Positions 62,630 through 64,000 of a stretch of DNA of 64,000 bases are shown here, in pieces (the stretch's first letter is position 1; the number at the start of each line of letters is the position of its first letter). The DNA comes from Acidobacteriota bacterium. Lineage in GTDB: Bacteria > Acidobacteriota > Holophagae > Acanthopleuribacterales > Acanthopleuribacteraceae. The stretch covers positions 1 through 64,000 of the forward strand of contig PDUC01000030.1 in assembly GCA_002747255.1 (NCBI GenBank), given 5' to 3'. Position numbers and translations under genes: made by a program. Under the pieces are notes generated by a model that was not told the DNA's origin, made no database searches, and saw nothing but the letters and a program-made list of their open reading frames with translations.

Positions 62630-64000
62630 TCAGCGTCTGAAAGGGCGTCTTGGTAGAAATTGGCCGCGCCCCTTTTCTGCTGTGCAGCGACCTTGAGTGA
62701 TAATGATGTCACCTCTTGAAATCACGGTTTCAATCTTTCCTTTGGTGACCAAACCCTGATAGGGGGAGTAGTCTACATTCATATGCAGATCCTCCGCATT
62801 CAAGGAAGTCTGGCCTTTTGGATCAAATACGATGCAATCCGCGTCAGCTCCCGGCAGGAAGGTGCCTTTTTGGGGGTAGAGTCCAAATGTCTTTGCGCAT
62901 TGGGTTGATGTGACAGAAACCCATTGACTGGGTGTCATTTTGCCAGTGGCTACGAAGAAATGATAAAGGAGCAGAAGACGCGTTTCAATTCCCGGTCCTC
63001 CATTGGGGATTTTGGTGAAATTGGTACCGGCCAGTTCTCGTTTCAGACTGAGGGGGAAAGGGCAGTGGTCCGTGGCGACAATTTCAATCTCTCCCTTAAG
63101 CAGGCCGTATCGCAATGCCGGTGGCGATGACTCGGGGCGCAGCGGCGGGCTCATGACGTATTTAGCGCCTTTCAAATCGCGTTCTAAATAAGCGGTCTCA
63201 TTCAGAAGCAGGTAGTGCGGACATGTTTCTGTGAGAATGTCCATTCGCATCTTTCTCAAATTGACAATTGCCTGGAGACCTTCCCGCGTCGAAAGATGAA
63301 CAATGTAAACAGGCGATCCGGCGAGATTGGCCAGGTGAGCTGCGCGACAAATAGCATCGGATTCCGTAAGAGGAGGACGAGTTTTAGCGTGATAGATGGG
63401 AAAAACCCTTTCTTTATCCAGCGCTTCACGAATGAATTCTTCAATAATTACACCGTTTTCCGCGTGTACCATGGGCAGGGCTCCCAGCTTGGAACACGTT
63501 CTGAAAGCCTTGAACAGGTCGGTATCACTCATCATAAGTGAACCGGGATAAGCCATGAAGAATTTAAACGAGGTAATGCCATTTTGAAAGGCACGGGCCA
63601 TATCGTTGACGGTCGCTTTGGAGACATCGGTCACAATTCCGTGAAAACCGAAATCAACAACCGATTTTTCCTTGGCTCTTTGCATCCATTCGCTGACAGC
63701 CACGCTCAATTTCTTGCCGCGAACCTGAGTGGGGAAGTCAATGATGGTGGTGGTTCCTCCATAGGCAGCTGCCACAGTACCGGAATAGAAATCATCTGAC
63801 GACCAGATGTCATCCCTTAAAGGCATCTCCAGGTGCGTATGAACATCGATGCCTCCGGGCAGAACCCACTTATCGGTTGCATCGATATACTCATCCGCTG
63901 CGATCTGCAGTTCTCTCCCTACTTTGGTGATTTTGCCATTTTCTATTAATAAATCTGTTTCTTTAAAAACTGTGTCGCTCGAGACAAGCGCCCCGTTTCT
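62630..64000 (-). CDS. Dihydropyrimidinase/hydantoinase-type amidohydrolase (5' end missing)
   Basis: 456 residues are visible; the gene runs off the right edge, probably lacking only a few N-terminal residues (RNGALVSSD is already the usual opening). It has the metal motif HTHLEM, the carboxylated lysine in SFKFFMAYPG, HAENG, IVHLSTREGL and ATDHCPFPLSLK, and the late GGPGIETRLLLLY. These are all features of cyclic-amide hydrolases such as dihydropyrimidinase. It would hydrolyse dihydrouracil or hydantoins; specificity is not certain. Followed leftward by a 273-base gap before the comM-like gene. Confidence 0.9.
   Translation of the reverse strand, partial: RNGALVSSDTVFKETDLLIENGKITKVGRELQIAADEYIDATDKWVLPGGIDVHTHLEMPLRDDIWSSDDFYSGTVAAAYGGTTTIIDFPTQVRGKKLSVAVSEWMQRAKEKSVVDFGFHGIVTDVSKATVNDMARAFQNGITSFKFFMAYPGSLMMSDTDLFKAFRTCSKLGALPMVHAENGVIIEEFIREALDKERVFPIYHAKTRPPLTESDAICRAAHLANLAGSPVYIVHLSTREGLQAIVNLRKMRMDILTETCPHYLLLNETAYLERDLKGAKYVMSPPLRPESSPPALRYGLLKGEIEIVATDHCPFPLSLKRELAGTNFTKIPNGGPGIETRLLLLYHFFVATGKMTPSQWVSVTSTQCAKTFGLYPQKGTFLPGADADCIVFDPKGQTSLNAEDLHMNVDYSPYQGLVTKGKIETVISRGDIIITQGRCTAEKGRGQFLPRRPFRR

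Noticed and set aside
1-64000. Mobile elements, prophage, CRISPR arrays, restriction or toxin-antitoxin loci
   Set aside because: No transposase, integrase, phage structural gene, regularly spaced repeat or cas gene was recognised. The lone HNH protein and the small antitoxin-like gene lack the partners needed to call a system.

Overview
The window is an ordinary-looking 64 kb chromosomal segment of a Gram-negative bacterium with G+C in the mid-to-upper 40s (by eye). The evidence for a Gram-negative cell is a complete adaptor/RND pump/TolC set, an OmpA-type envelope protein, an NlpE-like lipoprotein, a membrane-anchored TonB-C-like protein and a quinone-type (class 2) dihydroorotate dehydrogenase. 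Several families recall deep-branching heterotrophs such as Acidobacteriota or the former Deltaproteobacteria: an MglA-type GTPase with a roadblock partner, a DUF4388 protein, a large Ser/Thr kinase, and a secreted M14 peptidase ending in a DGFESGDTS-type tail. I cannot fix the phylum from sequence alone. No insertion sequence, prophage, plasmid gene, integrase or CRISPR array was seen.

Layout. 0.25-1.3 kb: AI-2E family permease (-), then about 0.9 kb without genes. 2.2-7.9 kb: RND efflux operon (+). 8.0-10.3 kb: secreted metallocarboxypeptidase (+). 10.5-12.6 kb: receiver/PAS/GGDEF/EAL protein (-). 13.1-18.5 kb: a (-) housekeeping block reading tRNA-Leu, tig, clpP, clpX, engB, rho. 19.1-23.2 kb: a (+) operon of a P460-like c-type cytochrome and two halves of a heterodimeric ABC exporter. 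23.7-28.7 kb: OmpA/PKD protein with a strong terminator, an alpha/beta hydrolase, a DsrE-like protein, an NlpE-like lipoprotein, two tRNA-Ser genes (-) and an HNH nuclease. 28.8-31.5 kb (-): orphan lipoyl E2 acyltransferase and a cysteine synthase/CBS-like enzyme. 31.8-34.5 kb: membrane TPR-like/Ser-Thr kinase (+). 34.6-39.2 kb: rhodanese (-), EF-G-like GTPase (+), pyrD and a hotdog protein (-). 39.5-46.0 kb (+): two coupled exported proteins, queuosine-precursor transporter, tyrosine phosphatase, site-2 protease, thioredoxin reductase, EEP hydrolase and HU. 46.1-49.9 kb (-): TypA, a secreted duplicated-domain protein, MglA-type GTPase and roadblock protein. 50.0-53.9 kb (+): MscS channel, a membrane-anchored unknown and an HD phosphohydrolase. 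54.5-60.7 kb (+): pruA, then an overlapping chain DUF4388 - coiled-coil/TonB-C - dnaG - yhbP-like. 60.6-64.0 kb (-): a 56-residue protein, ComM-like ATPase, and a dihydropyrimidinase-like gene cut by the window edge.

How genes work together. Start/stop overlaps (ATGA or longer) tie together the RND adaptor and pump, the cytochrome and both ABC subunits, the propeller pair, and the DUF4388-to-yhbP chain. Recognisable promoters use TAGAAT or TATAAT -10 boxes, often with an upstream TG. Nothing here is a clearly new defence or mobile system. The less usual items are the P460/ABC-exporter operon, the TM-TPR-kinase protein, the OmpA-first/PKD-last envelope protein, the MglA/roadblock pair, dnaG locked into an overlapping envelope-related chain, and a tiny gene abutting comM.
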